The position numbers were made by a program, and so were the translations under genes. From Mesorhizobium sp. CA14 (lineage in GTDB: Bacteria; Pseudomonadota; Alphaproteobacteria; Rhizobiales; Rhizobiaceae), in assembly GCF_020165195.1 (NCBI RefSeq), contig NZ_JAIUHR010000005.1:211652-275651 (forward strand): DNA of 64,000 nt. The letters are read 5' to 3'. Shown one piece after another: positions 28,517 to 36,773 of this stretch. How positions within the stretch are numbered: the first letter of the stretch is position 1; each line of letters begins with the position of its first letter. The notes under the pieces were generated by a model. The model saw nothing but the letters and a program-made list of their open reading frames with translations. It made no database searches and was not told the DNA's origin.

Positions 28517-29467
28517 CTATGTTCCGGTACCGAGTTGCGCATATTTCAGTTCGACCGCCGACGGCGCGTTGGTCGATGCCAGGAGTTCCGTGACCTGGTC
28601 GTCGGTCGGAAGCGCCTCGCGCCCGCCGCGCCCCGTTACCGAAAGGGCGGCGGCCGCGGCCGCGAATGCCACCCGACCCGCGGTGTCGGCTCCGCGCGTC
28701 AATGCCTGGGCATAGGCGCCGTGAAAGCAGTCACCGGCTCCGGTCGAGTCGACGATCGCAACCCGGTGCGGAGCCAGGTGTCGGAGCGCCGTCTCCTCAC
28801 GCCCGCGATAATAGGCGCCCTGGCCACCATCGGTCAGAACGACGGCGGACCGCGACGGCGACCACAATGCATCTAGCATCTCGGCGGGCGCTCGGCCGCC
28901 CGTGGCGATCCGCGCAAAGCCGAGTGGAAGAATGAGATGGTCGCAGAGCGCCATCAGCCTGTCCGTGGCTGGCCCGGCGCTCCATTCGATATCGCCGACG
29001 ATCGCAAGGCCGAGCTCGCGAGCCCGAGCCACGACATCCAGCGAGCGGGTCGCGTAGCTGTCGACGATCAGGACGGTCGCGCGGCTGAGGATCTCGTCCG
29101 GAAAGTCCGGTGCGGTGCCCAGCATCGCATCGTCGTCATAGGCGATGAACCGGTCTCCGTCCGAGCCGACGGTGATGCGCGAGCGCACCGGGCGCGCGTC
29201 GGAGTGGCGCGGCGCGAAAGCAGTTTCAACACCGCACGCAACGAGGTCGCACAACATGGCATCGTCATCGGCGCTGCTCAGCCACCCGATGAACCCGGCG
29301 CTTCCGCCGAGCCGCGCGACGGCGGCCAACGCCGTCGCGACATTTCCGCCGAAAGCGCGGGTGCTTTGCAGAACCTTCCCCTTGCCTGCCGACAACGGCT
29401 GGTCGACATAGACGATGTCGTCGATCGCAAAGGCGCCGAAGCCGAGGATTGAAGGGATGGTGGGCAT
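28517..29467 (-). CDS. PfkB-family sugar kinase (paired with class I aldolase)
   Basis: This 316-residue ribokinase-like kinase has the N-terminal GG motif AFGGNVATALAAVARLGGSAG and the C-terminal catalytic motif VDSTGAGDCFHGAYAQAL with the base Asp. It starts 3 bases after the stop of the class I aldolase gene, so the two are probably cotranslated. The arrangement kinase plus class I aldolase resembles pathways in which a ketose phosphate is made and then split, such as sulfofructose or deoxy-sugar routes. The substrate here is unknown. Confidence 0.88.
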   Translation of the reverse strand: MPTIPSILGFGAFAIDDIVYVDQPLSAGKGKVLQSTRAFGGNVATALAAVARLGGSAGFIGWLSSADDDAMLCDLVACGVETAFAPRHSDARPVRSRITVGSDGDRFIAYDDDAMLGTAPDFPDEILSRATVLIVDSYATRSLDVVARARELGLAIVGDIEWSAGPATDRLMALCDHLILPLGFARIATGGRAPAEMLDALWSPSRSAVVLTDGGQGAYYRGREETALRHLAPHRVAIVDSTGAGDCFHGAYAQALTRGADTAGRVAFAAAAAALSVTGRGGREALPTDDQVTELLASTNAPSAVELKYAQLGTGT

Positions 29468-29470
29468 CGT

Positions 29471-30271
29471 TCAGGCGCCTGCCTTCGCAAGCGCTTCTTG
29501 CGCCGATAGCCCGTCATGGATGACGCCCCGAAAGGCAAGCGCTGCCTTCTGAGGATCGCCGTGCCCCCAGAGATTACGGCCCACTACGGCGCCGCGCGCG
29601 CCGGCACGGATGGCGTCCGCCGTCTGCTGAAGCGCGCCGAGCAGCGTATCGGTCTTCGGACCACCCGCGATGACGACCGGCACCGGGCAGGTCCGGACGG
29701 TCTCTCGGAAGGACTCGAATTCGCCCGTGTAGCCGATCTTGATGACGTCGACGCCGGACTCATAACCGATGCGCGCTGCATAGGCGATCTCGTCGGGGGT
29801 GAAGACGATCTTTGCTCCGTGGGTGAAATCGCGAGGGTAGATATGCGCCACCACAGGCATGCCGTACCGGGCCGCTGCATTCACCGAATCCGTCAGCCAG
29901 CGTATGTATTTGCCCTCGGTCGCGCCGCGCACCGGAATGGCCACGGCCAACGCATCGGCCCCCGCGCGCACCGCATCCTCGGGCGTTGCGATCAACTGGC
30001 TGATGCGGTCGTCGGGAGTGAAGCAGCCCGCCTGAATCACCAGGGAAGCCTTGCCCGCATATTGCGGCCACAGATGGCGCGCGGTGCCAGGCTGGATACT
30101 GACGTAGTCGGGTTTGCCCGCCATGACACGTGCGAGCGCCCCCGGCAGGTCGGCAAGGCCGCCTTTGCGCACATCGCCATAGCCGACGAAGTGGTCGACC
30201 GCGCCGCCAAAAAGATTCCCCGACTGATGCGAGAAGAGGCGCGCAAGACGCACCTTGGTTCCTAGGTTCAT
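29471..30271 (-). CDS. Class I aldolase, DhnA/LsrF type
   Basis: From ATG 30271 the product is 266 residues starting MNLGTKVRLARLFSHQSGN. The frame is open upstream to 30457, but that part crosses the divergent promoter region. The FbaB/LsrF-type barrel shows GADALAVAIPVRGATEGKYI, VDVIKIGYTGEFESF (probable Schiff-base Lys) and the phosphate site VVIAGGPKTDTLLGALQQ. It should cleave a sugar phosphate made by the adjacent kinase into three-carbon units. It is the first gene of a twelve-gene minus-strand operon. Confidence 0.86.
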   Translation of the reverse strand: MNLGTKVRLARLFSHQSGNLFGGAVDHFVGYGDVRKGGLADLPGALARVMAGKPDYVSIQPGTARHLWPQYAGKASLVIQAGCFTPDDRISQLIATPEDAVRAGADALAVAIPVRGATEGKYIRWLTDSVNAAARYGMPVVAHIYPRDFTHGAKIVFTPDEIAYAARIGYESGVDVIKIGYTGEFESFRETVRTCPVPVVIAGGPKTDTLLGALQQTADAIRAGARGAVVGRNLWGHGDPQKAALAFRGVIHDGLSAQEALAKAGA

Positions 30272-30451
30272 GAATTCAAAATTCCCCAATCGTTTGTTTT
30301 CAAAATCCCGCTGCGTCAGCGTTTTCACATGCTGTATAAAAATTTTACGCGCGTCAATAATCAAAACGTTGTATAGCGGCTTTCGACTGTGATCCATTGC
30401 TGGCGCAAGCGTGCAGCCGGGCCATGACCGCGTTGGGAGGAACGATCTGAA
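30272..30451. promoter_or_regulatory. Divergent promoter region of the sugar island, AT-rich motif
   Basis: This 180-base gap separates the aldolase-led operon from a divergent Gfo/Idh gene. It holds an AT-rich block TATAAAAATTTTACGC at 30335-30350 next to the palindrome ACGCGCGT at 30347-30354. Similar blocks occur twice upstream of the LacI and tagatose-kinase-like genes (33709-33723, and inverted at 33763-33780), which suggests a shared operator. The match is imperfect and spacing differs, so this is a candidate only. Confidence 0.35.
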
Positions 30452-31600
30452 ATGCATGGAAAATCAAAGACAAAGCTCGGCATCGGCGTCATCGGATGCG
30501 GCAACATCTCGATGACCTATCTGCGCAATGCGGGCCTGTTCGGCGGGGTCGAGTTGCGCGCCTGTGCCGACATTTCTGCCGACATGGCCGCGCTCCGTGC
30601 CAGAGAATATGGCATCCGCGCGCTCGGCGTCGATGCGCTGCTGGCTGAGCCCGACATCGACCTTGTCCTCAACCTCACGATACCGGCGGCGCATTTCGAC
30701 ATCTCGTTTTCTGCGCTTTCAGCCGGCAAGCACGTCTTCACCGAAAAGCCTCTGGCGACGTCCGCCGCAGATGGGCGCCGGCTGGTTGCCGAGGCGGCGA
30801 AGCGCGGGCTGCTGCTCGGCTCGGCTCCCGATACCTTTCTCGGCGCTGCCGGACGGCGGGCGCGCCGATTGATGGACGAGGGCGCGATCGGCCGCGCCGT
30901 GACCGGCACCGCCTTCATGATGGGGCGCGGCATGGAGCACTGGCATCCCAATCCGCAATTCTACTACCAGCCCGGCGGCGGCCCGGTCTTCGACATGGGT
31001 CCTTACTACCTGACCATGCTGGTAAACCTGCTTGGCCCGGTCGCCCGCGTCATGGCAATGGCGACGCGCGGCCAGGACGAACGCCTGATCACCGCCGACG
31101 GCCCTTACAGGAACACCACATTCAAGGTCGGCACGCCGACCAATATCTTGTCACTGCTCGAATTCCGCTCCGGTGCCACCGTCACCTTCGGTGCCTCCTG
31201 GGATGTCTTCAAGCACTCCAACCATCCGATCGAACTGCACGGCACGGAGGGCTCGCTGAGGCTGCCCGATCCCGACACCTTCGGTGGCACCGTGTCGCTC
31301 TCGGCGCGTGGCGCCGACTGGAAAGATCTCGAGAGTGAGAGCGAGCTCTACGGCGCGCGCAACTGGCCCTACGGTGCACCCGATCGCGCCAACTACCGCA
31401 TGCTCGGCGTCGCCGACCTGGCGCGGGCGCTGACGGAGGGCCGCAAGCCGCGGGCTTCGGGCGATCTGGCGCTGCATGTGCTGGAGGTCATGGAAGCGAC
31501 CCTGGCCTCTGGCGCAAGCCGCGGCTCCGTCGCCGTCGACGACACGGTCGACCAGCCGCCGCTGCTCGGCGAGGACGAGGCGGCAAGCCTGCTGGCCTGA
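30452..31600 (+). CDS. Gfo/Idh/MocA-family oxidoreductase, copy 2
   Basis: This 382-residue sugar dehydrogenase starts at ATG 30452 behind a GGGAGGA site. The Rossmann motif GIGVIGCGNISMTYLRN and HVFTEKPLATSAADGRRLV mark the family. A central GGGPVFDMGPYYLTMLVNLL is the catalytic-region motif. It shares fold but little local sequence with copy 1 at 22.1 kb. An alpha/beta hydrolase gene follows after 14 bases, making a two-gene unit divergent from the main sugar operon. Confidence 0.9.
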   Translation: MHGKSKTKLGIGVIGCGNISMTYLRNAGLFGGVELRACADISADMAALRAREYGIRALGVDALLAEPDIDLVLNLTIPAAHFDISFSALSAGKHVFTEKPLATSAADGRRLVAEAAKRGLLLGSAPDTFLGAAGRRARRLMDEGAIGRAVTGTAFMMGRGMEHWHPNPQFYYQPGGGPVFDMGPYYLTMLVNLLGPVARVMAMATRGQDERLITADGPYRNTTFKVGTPTNILSLLEFRSGATVTFGASWDVFKHSNHPIELHGTEGSLRLPDPDTFGGTVSLSARGADWKDLESESELYGARNWPYGAPDRANYRMLGVADLARALTEGRKPRASGDLALHVLEVMEATLASGASRGSVAVDDTVDQPPLLGEDEAASLLA

Positions 31601-31614
31601 GGAGATATCGGTCG

Positions 31615-32610
31615 ATGACGACATCACCGCCGACGGCAACACCGACCCTGTCCGCGCTCGATCCGCAGGCGCGGCATGTTCTCGATCTCGGTCGCCGGAC
31701 CAACACCCCGCCGTTCGAGGCCGGCACGCCGAAACAGGCACGCTGCGCCTATGAAGACGGTATTGCGGACTTGCAAGGCGAGCGCGAGCCGGTGGGCTCA
31801 GTCACCGAGCCCACAATCGCCGGACCCGGCGGCCCACTGACCCTGAGGATCTATCGCGGGCAGGGCGCGCCTGACGCAGGGGCCCCGGCGCTGCTCTACC
31901 TGCATGGCGGCGGCTGGGTGATCGGCAATCTCGAATCGCACGACGAGATCTGCCGCTGGTTCGCCAACATCGGGGCTTGCGTCGTCGTATCGCCCGACTA
32001 CCGACTGGCGCCGGAGCACAAATTTCCGGCTGCGGTCGAGGACTGCCGCGCCGTGCTTTCCTTCATGCACAGTCATGCCGCCGATCTCGGCATCGAGAGC
32101 AAGCGAATCGCCGTCGCGGGCGATAGCGCCGGAGGCAATCTGGCCGCCGTGCTCAGCCTGCTCGCACGGAGCGATCGCATCCCTCTGACGGCGCAACTGC
32201 TCCTCTATCCCAATACCGATGCCACGCCGACGGCCGACAGCTACCGCCGCTTCGCCGAGGGGTTCGGCTTGACCGCCACGACCATGGCCTGGTTCCGCGA
32301 TCACTATATCCGCGATGCTGCCGATATTGACGATTGGCGCGTCTCGCCGCTCAAGGCGGCAAACCTTGCAGGGGCTGCTCCCGCCTTCTTCGCCGTCGCC
32401 GGTCATGACATTCTAGCCGACGAGGGCGAAGCCTATGCCAGGCGTCTACAGGACGCTGGTGTAGCGGTCGTGCTCGAGCGATGGCCGGGCCAGATCCACG
32501 GATTCGTTTCGATGGGCCGCCATGGCGAGGCGTCGCGGCAGGCCGTCGAGGCCGCGGTCAATGCATGGCGGGAGTTCGATCCTGCTTTCAGCAGGTCTCA
32601 GGCCGATTGA
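31615..32610 (+). CDS. Alpha/beta hydrolase, HSL-type esterase
   Basis: This 331-residue enzyme has the hormone-sensitive-lipase hallmarks: oxyanion motif YLHGGGWVIG near residue 98, DYRLAPEHKFPAAVEDC, nucleophile elbow VAGDSAGGNLAAV with the catalytic Ser, and late AGHDILADEGEAYA (Asp) and GQIHGFVSMG (His). It is expected to hydrolyse short acyl esters; in this setting it may deacylate an esterified sugar, which is inference. Its 3' end overlaps the convergent lacI-type gene by 13 bases. Confidence 0.88.
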   Translation: MTTSPPTATPTLSALDPQARHVLDLGRRTNTPPFEAGTPKQARCAYEDGIADLQGEREPVGSVTEPTIAGPGGPLTLRIYRGQGAPDAGAPALLYLHGGGWVIGNLESHDEICRWFANIGACVVVSPDYRLAPEHKFPAAVEDCRAVLSFMHSHAADLGIESKRIAVAGDSAGGNLAAVLSLLARSDRIPLTAQLLLYPNTDATPTADSYRRFAEGFGLTATTMAWFRDHYIRDAADIDDWRVSPLKAANLAGAAPAFFAVAGHDILADEGEAYARRLQDAGVAVVLERWPGQIHGFVSMGRHGEASRQAVEAAVNAWREFDPAFSRSQAD

Positions 32611-33620
32611 CGCATCACCAGCGTCGCATCGAGACTGACCTTCGGTGTGACGGCGGCGCCGTTCTCGTCGAGCAGAGTAAGCAGCGTCTCGACGCTATGG
32701 CCGGCCATTGTCGCAAAATCCTGCGCCATGGTGGTAAGCGCCGGGCAAGTGTAGCGGCTGAGCGGATGGTCGTCATGGGCGGCGACGCGCAGGTCGCAAT
32801 CGGCCTTGCGGCCCACTTTCAGGCCTTTCGAGAAGACGGCCGCCATCACGCCGAAAGCCAGGCGGTCGTTGGCGCACAGGATGGTCTGGCCTGGCAATCC
32901 GCCGTTGCCGAGCAGCTTCTCGGTCTGTTCATAGCCAATACGTTCAAATTCCCACGTGTAGTCCTGCACGTTGCCAAAAACGACCGGCTCCTGTCCGAGC
33001 CGCTTCATGGCATCGACATAACTCTCCACCCGCTCGCGCGAATTGTGATTGACGTGCGGGATATCGAAATAGACCGGCGGATCGCCGGAGCGGCAGAGAT
33101 AGTCGACGATGGTCGCAACGCTCTGCGTGTTGTTGTTGCCGACGAACGGCGTGTTGCCCTCGAGATAGGTGTCGAAATAGACGATCGGGATCGCTTGCGT
33201 CAGCTTCTCGATTGCCCGCTCGTCGGAACGCCGCCCGAGCGGCGCAACGAGCGCGCCCGAGACCTTCAGCGACAGGATGGTCCGCGTCGCCTCGACTTCG
33301 AGTTTGCTCGATCCATGCGAGGAGATGACGATCGGCCAGTAGCCTTCGTCGCGCAGCCGCAGCTCGATGCGGCTGACCATCTCGGAATAAAAGGGATCGG
33401 TCAGTGTCGGCACAACGATGCCGATGCTGCGGGTGCGCTTGCGATTGAGGTTACGGGCGAACAGATTGGGCCGATAGTCGGACGAGCGCAGCGCGTCCTC
33501 GATGCGCTTGCGCGTTGCCGGCTTGACACTGGTCGGATCGTCGAAAAATTTCGACAGTGTCGGTCTGGAGACGCCGCAGGAACGGGCGAAATCCTCCATC
33601 GTCTTGTGCGTAATCGCCAT
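32598..33620 (-). CDS. LacI-family transcriptional regulator
   Basis: From ATG 33620 the product is 340 residues: an N-terminal helix-turn-helix (MEDFARSCGVSRPTLSKFFD), the hinge region NLNRKRTRSIGIVVPTLTD, and a periplasmic-binding-like sensor domain to the end. The frame is open to 33707, but the extra Arg/Gly-rich residues before the helix-turn-helix are not family-like. It lies between the two forward sugar units and faces the tagatose-kinase-like gene, so it likely controls the island in response to a sugar or sugar phosphate. Confidence 0.9.
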   Translation of the reverse strand: MAITHKTMEDFARSCGVSRPTLSKFFDDPTSVKPATRKRIEDALRSSDYRPNLFARNLNRKRTRSIGIVVPTLTDPFYSEMVSRIELRLRDEGYWPIVISSHGSSKLEVEATRTILSLKVSGALVAPLGRRSDERAIEKLTQAIPIVYFDTYLEGNTPFVGNNNTQSVATIVDYLCRSGDPPVYFDIPHVNHNSRERVESYVDAMKRLGQEPVVFGNVQDYTWEFERIGYEQTEKLLGNGGLPGQTILCANDRLAFGVMAAVFSKGLKVGRKADCDLRVAAHDDHPLSRYTCPALTTMAQDFATMAGHSVETLLTLLDENGAAVTPKVSLDATLVMRQSA

Positions 33621-33851
33621 CCAGATCCTCGCAGCACGGATATTTCCCGGTCTGATCCACGCGCCGCCTCGGCGCCTTCCATACGGTGCGCCCACCCGCG
33701 ACCGCAAGTTTAAAAATTTACAGGAGGCGCTCCACGTTTCAACGCGTCGATGAAAATTATTCCGTGCGTAAATTTATTAATTGACGTGGAAAAGTGCGTG
33801 CCATACCAGTCTTGCAGGCTACGCCATGCGCGGCAAATGCCCGAGGACGTG
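33621..33851. promoter_or_regulatory. Intergenic region between lacI-type gene and PfkB/GatZ pair
   Basis: Two AT-rich blocks, TTTAAAAATTTACAG at 33709-33723 and the inverted TTAATAAATTTACGCACG at 33763-33780, resemble the block near 30340. A near-palindrome TCAACGCGTCGA lies at 33739-33750. These are plausible binding sites for the LacI-family protein encoded alongside. A weak ribosome site GAGG precedes the ATG at 33852. Confidence 0.35.
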
Positions 33852-34799
33852 ATGAAGAAGCTGGTCTGCGCCGGCGAAATCCTGGTCGAGATCATGACTG
33901 AACGGATCGGCCAGAGCTTTCTCGAACCCGGGCCGCTGGTAGGGCCATTCCCGTCCGGCGCGCCGGCCATCTTCATTGGCCAGGCAGCCGCGCTTGGCCA
34001 GCCAGCAGGCCTCATCGGCGCCGTCGGCGAGGACGATTTCGGCCAGCTCAACATTGACCGGCTGCGAGCGCTCGGGGCCGACGTTTCGGCGATCGCGACT
34101 CACAAGGGCCATGCCACTGGAACCGCTTTCGTCACTTATCGGGCCGATGCCTCCAGGCATTTCGTCTTCAACATCCGCAACAGTGCGGCGGGCCTGCTGG
34201 ACATCGATGATGTGGCAAGGCGGTTGCTCGCGGGCGCCGACCACGTCCATGTCATGGGCTCGTCGCTGTTCTCGAACAAGGCTACCGATGTCGCTCTAGC
34301 AGCGGTCGCGGCCGTGAAGGCCAAGGGCGGCACCGTGTCCTTCGACCCCAACGTCCGGCGCGAGATCATGCAGGACTCCGGTATGCGCGAGGCGCTCGAC
34401 CGCGTCTTGGTGCAGACCGATGTCTTTCTGCCGAGCGGCGACGAGTTGCTCCTGTTCTCTTCAGTGGGCGACGAGCAGGGTGCGATTGCCGATCTGCTTG
34501 GCCGGGGCATCTCCTGCATCGTGCTGAAGAAAGGGGCTAACGGGGCCGTCTATCATGATCGCCAGAGCTCGATCGCAATGTCTGGATTTGCTGTCGAGGA
34601 AGTGGACCCGACCGGAGCCGGCGACTGCTTCGGCGCCGCCTTCGTTTCGATGTGGCTGCGCGGCGCCGCACCCGTCGACGCTCTGCGCGTCGCCAACGCC
34701 TGCGGCGCACTTGCCGTTACCCGCAAGGGACCGATGGAAGGCATTCATCGGCTCGCCGAAGTCGAGGCTTTCATCGCCAACGCCGGGGCGCAGGCATGA
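33852..34799 (+). CDS. PfkB-family sugar kinase, probable D-tagatose kinase
   Basis: From ATG 33852 the 315-residue kinase begins MKKLVCAGEILVEIMTERIG and shows VEEVDPTGAGDCFGAAFVSM as catalytic motif. The frame is open another 34 codons, but a GAGG site and the conserved start favour this ATG. Its stop overlaps the GatZ-like gene by four bases. In Agrobacterium a PfkB kinase next to a PF08013 protein phosphorylates D-tagatose (published pathway for D-altritol and galactitol). The same pairing here supports that role by analogy. Confidence 0.85.
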   Translation: MKKLVCAGEILVEIMTERIGQSFLEPGPLVGPFPSGAPAIFIGQAAALGQPAGLIGAVGEDDFGQLNIDRLRALGADVSAIATHKGHATGTAFVTYRADASRHFVFNIRNSAAGLLDIDDVARRLLAGADHVHVMGSSLFSNKATDVALAAVAAVKAKGGTVSFDPNVRREIMQDSGMREALDRVLVQTDVFLPSGDELLLFSSVGDEQGAIADLLGRGISCIVLKKGANGAVYHDRQSSIAMSGFAVEEVDPTGAGDCFGAAFVSMWLRGAAPVDALRVANACGALAVTRKGPMEGIHRLAEVEAFIANAGAQA

Positions 34800-36082
34800 G
34801 CGGCGCCGCCGCACGTTTTGCCAATGTCGCCGCGCGCCGCGCCGCTGGTGGCAAGGGCGGCATCGCCTCGATCTGCTCGGCGCATCCGCTGGTAATCGAG
34901 GCGGCACTACGCCACGGCGCGGCGCATGGCGCCGATGTGCTGATCGAGGCGACTTGCAACCAGGTCAACCACGAGGGCGGCTATACCGGCATGACGCCGG
35001 CCGCCTTCCGTGCATTCGTCGAAAAGCACGCCAGCAACACCAGCTTTCCGCTCGACCGGTTGATCCTCGGCGGTGATCATCTCGGCCCCAATCCTTGGAA
35101 GCGTCTGCCCGCCACCGACGCGATGCAAAAGGCGAAGGCGATGATCGGCGCCTATGCCGAAGCCGGCTTCACCAAGCTGCATCTCGACACCAGCATGGCC
35201 TGCGCCGGCGATCCACTTGCGCTCCCCGACGAAACGATCGCCGCCCGCGCCGCCGAGCTTGCTGCGATTGCAGAGGCGGCGGTCGCGCGCACCGGCGGTG
35301 AAAAGCCGGTCTATATAATCGGCACCGAGGTGCCGGTGCCCGGCGGCGCGCTCGAAGCGCTCGAGCACATGAATGTCACCGAGCCCGCCGACGCACTCCG
35401 CACGGTCGAGGTCCACCGCCAGGCCTTTTCCCGCCTCGGCCTCGACGGCGCCTTTGCCCGCGCCGTCGGCGTCGTTGTCCAACCCGGGGTCGAATTCGGC
35501 AATGCCGACATCATCGCCTATGCGGCGGAGAAGGCGACCAAGCTGGTCGCGGTGCTGGAACGCATGCCGCAATTCGTCTTCGAGGCGCACTCGACCGACT
35601 ACCAGCCGGCGGAAGCGCTGGGCATGCTGGTGCGCGACGGTTTCGCCATCATCAAGGTCGGCCCCTGGCTCACCTTCGCGTTGCGCGAGGCGCTTTACGG
35701 CCTTAGCCACATCGCCGACCAACTGGCGCCCGATCCGTCTCGCGAAAGCTTGCCCGCCACCATGGAGCGCATCATGCTGGCCACGCCCGGCAACTGGCAG
35801 AATTACTATCATGGCACGCCCGACGAGCAGCGTCTGCAGCGGCATTTCTCCTTCAGCGACCGCATCCGCTACTACTGGCCGGCGCCGGAAGCGCACCGCG
35901 CCACCCAGGCGCTGCTTGGCGCGCTTGGCGAGCGCGAGATCACACGCCCCCTGGTCAGCCAGTATCTCGGCCACTTGGAAGATGGTGTCGCCGCCGGCCG
36001 GTTCAGGCCGACCGCGCACGAGCTTCTCGTCGGCAGCGTCACACGCGTCCTCGACATCTACCGCGGCGCGACGAGCGCGTAG
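34796..36082 (+). CDS. GatZ/KbaZ-family (PF08013) protein, probable tagatose-6-phosphate 4-epimerase
   Basis: This 428-residue protein is of the family once called tagatose-bisphosphate aldolase non-catalytic subunit. Motifs include GGIASICSAHPLVIEAAL, IEATCNQVNHEGGYTGMTP, LILGGDHLGPNPWK and FEAHSTDYQPAEAL. No GatY/KbaY catalytic aldolase gene is seen in the window. In Agrobacterium a family member epimerises D-tagatose-6-phosphate to fructose-6-phosphate, and that fits a protein coupled to a PfkB kinase. The alternative, an aldolase stabiliser acting with a GatY elsewhere, is less parsimonious. Confidence 0.87.
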   Translation: MSGAAARFANVAARRAAGGKGGIASICSAHPLVIEAALRHGAAHGADVLIEATCNQVNHEGGYTGMTPAAFRAFVEKHASNTSFPLDRLILGGDHLGPNPWKRLPATDAMQKAKAMIGAYAEAGFTKLHLDTSMACAGDPLALPDETIAARAAELAAIAEAAVARTGGEKPVYIIGTEVPVPGGALEALEHMNVTEPADALRTVEVHRQAFSRLGLDGAFARAVGVVVQPGVEFGNADIIAYAAEKATKLVAVLERMPQFVFEAHSTDYQPAEALGMLVRDGFAIIKVGPWLTFALREALYGLSHIADQLAPDPSRESLPATMERIMLATPGNWQNYYHGTPDEQRLQRHFSFSDRIRYYWPAPEAHRATQALLGALGEREITRPLVSQYLGHLEDGVAAGRFRPTAHELLVGSVTRVLDIYRGATSA

Positions 36083-36567
36083 CGCGCCCGGCTCAGCAGG
36101 GGTGCGCCGAGATTCAGGTCAGGCCCAGTCGAAAATGGTGGCTCGCGAGAACCGGTGCAGAGCGCACTCGAGGCACGTGCGCACCGGACGCGGAGAAAGC
36201 CGTCATCAGCAGGCCGGCATCGCTTAAGGCGAAAAAGTCTCGCGGTCGTAATAGGCCATGTTGGAAGCGATCATGACCACACGGGCGGGCGCTTGCTCGC
36301 TAACCCCCATCAGGCCGATGAGGAAGCAAAAAGCCATTGATTTTCATTTGGAGTCTCACACCCTCCAGGCCCACCAAAATGCCGCGGTAATATTTTGATG
36401 TTCTTATGCTTTTTCGATATGGCCCAAACGTGGACTCGAAACCCTCGACCGCCGCGTTGGAAGTGCGATCTTCACAGCACCTTTCGAGACAATAGGCTGT
36501 TTCGATCTTGCCCGCGAATTTCGAGGAGCTGATGTTGGAGTGCGACCTGTCACAAGCACCTTGATGG
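36083..36567. other. Intergenic region between sugar island and unknown operon
   Basis: About 485 bases with no supported gene. The middle (36330-36430) is AT-rich compared with both sides and could hold the boundary of an acquired segment. A short stretch near 36440 resembles a tRNA T-arm on the minus strand, but no cloverleaf forms. No terminator with a T-tract was recognised after the GatZ-like gene. Confidence 0.4.
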
Positions 36568-36741
36568 TCAGTTGGTCTTCAATTGACTGCCACGGTTCTC
36601 CGCAATCCAGCGGGCAGCCAGCACCAGCGCGCCCATGCTGAAATCCTTGCCATGCCTGGCGACCATTTCTTCCGACAGTTTAGCGAGTTTCTCGAAAAAT
36701 TCGTCCTTGCTCTTGTCCTCGGCGGTGGATTCGGTCTGCAT
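36568..36741 (-). CDS. Small acidic/helical protein (57 aa), last gene of unknown operon
   Basis: A 57-residue frame begins at ATG 36741, 32 bases after the WD40-like gene, on the same strand. The product is amphipathic and probably all helical: KDEFFEKLAKLSEEMVARHG then DFSMGALVLAARWIAENRG. Its good internal pattern and tight placement argue for a real gene even though it is short. I recognise no family. It could be a small partner or adaptor for the proteins encoded just upstream. Confidence 0.62.
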   Translation of the reverse strand: MQTESTAEDKSKDEFFEKLAKLSEEMVARHGKDFSMGALVLAARWIAENRGSQLKTN

Positions 36742-36773
36742 GTTTTTCTCCAGTTTTGTGCGGATCGCTTTGG

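Noticed and set aside
34796..36082. Calling this gene a catalytic tagatose-bisphosphate aldolase
   Set aside because: The protein is the GatZ/KbaZ type, which is not the catalytic subunit, and no GatY/KbaY gene is present in the window.
36400..36460. T-arm-like sequence suggesting a tRNA or attachment site
   Set aside because: The flanking bases do not form acceptor, D or anticodon stems on either strand.
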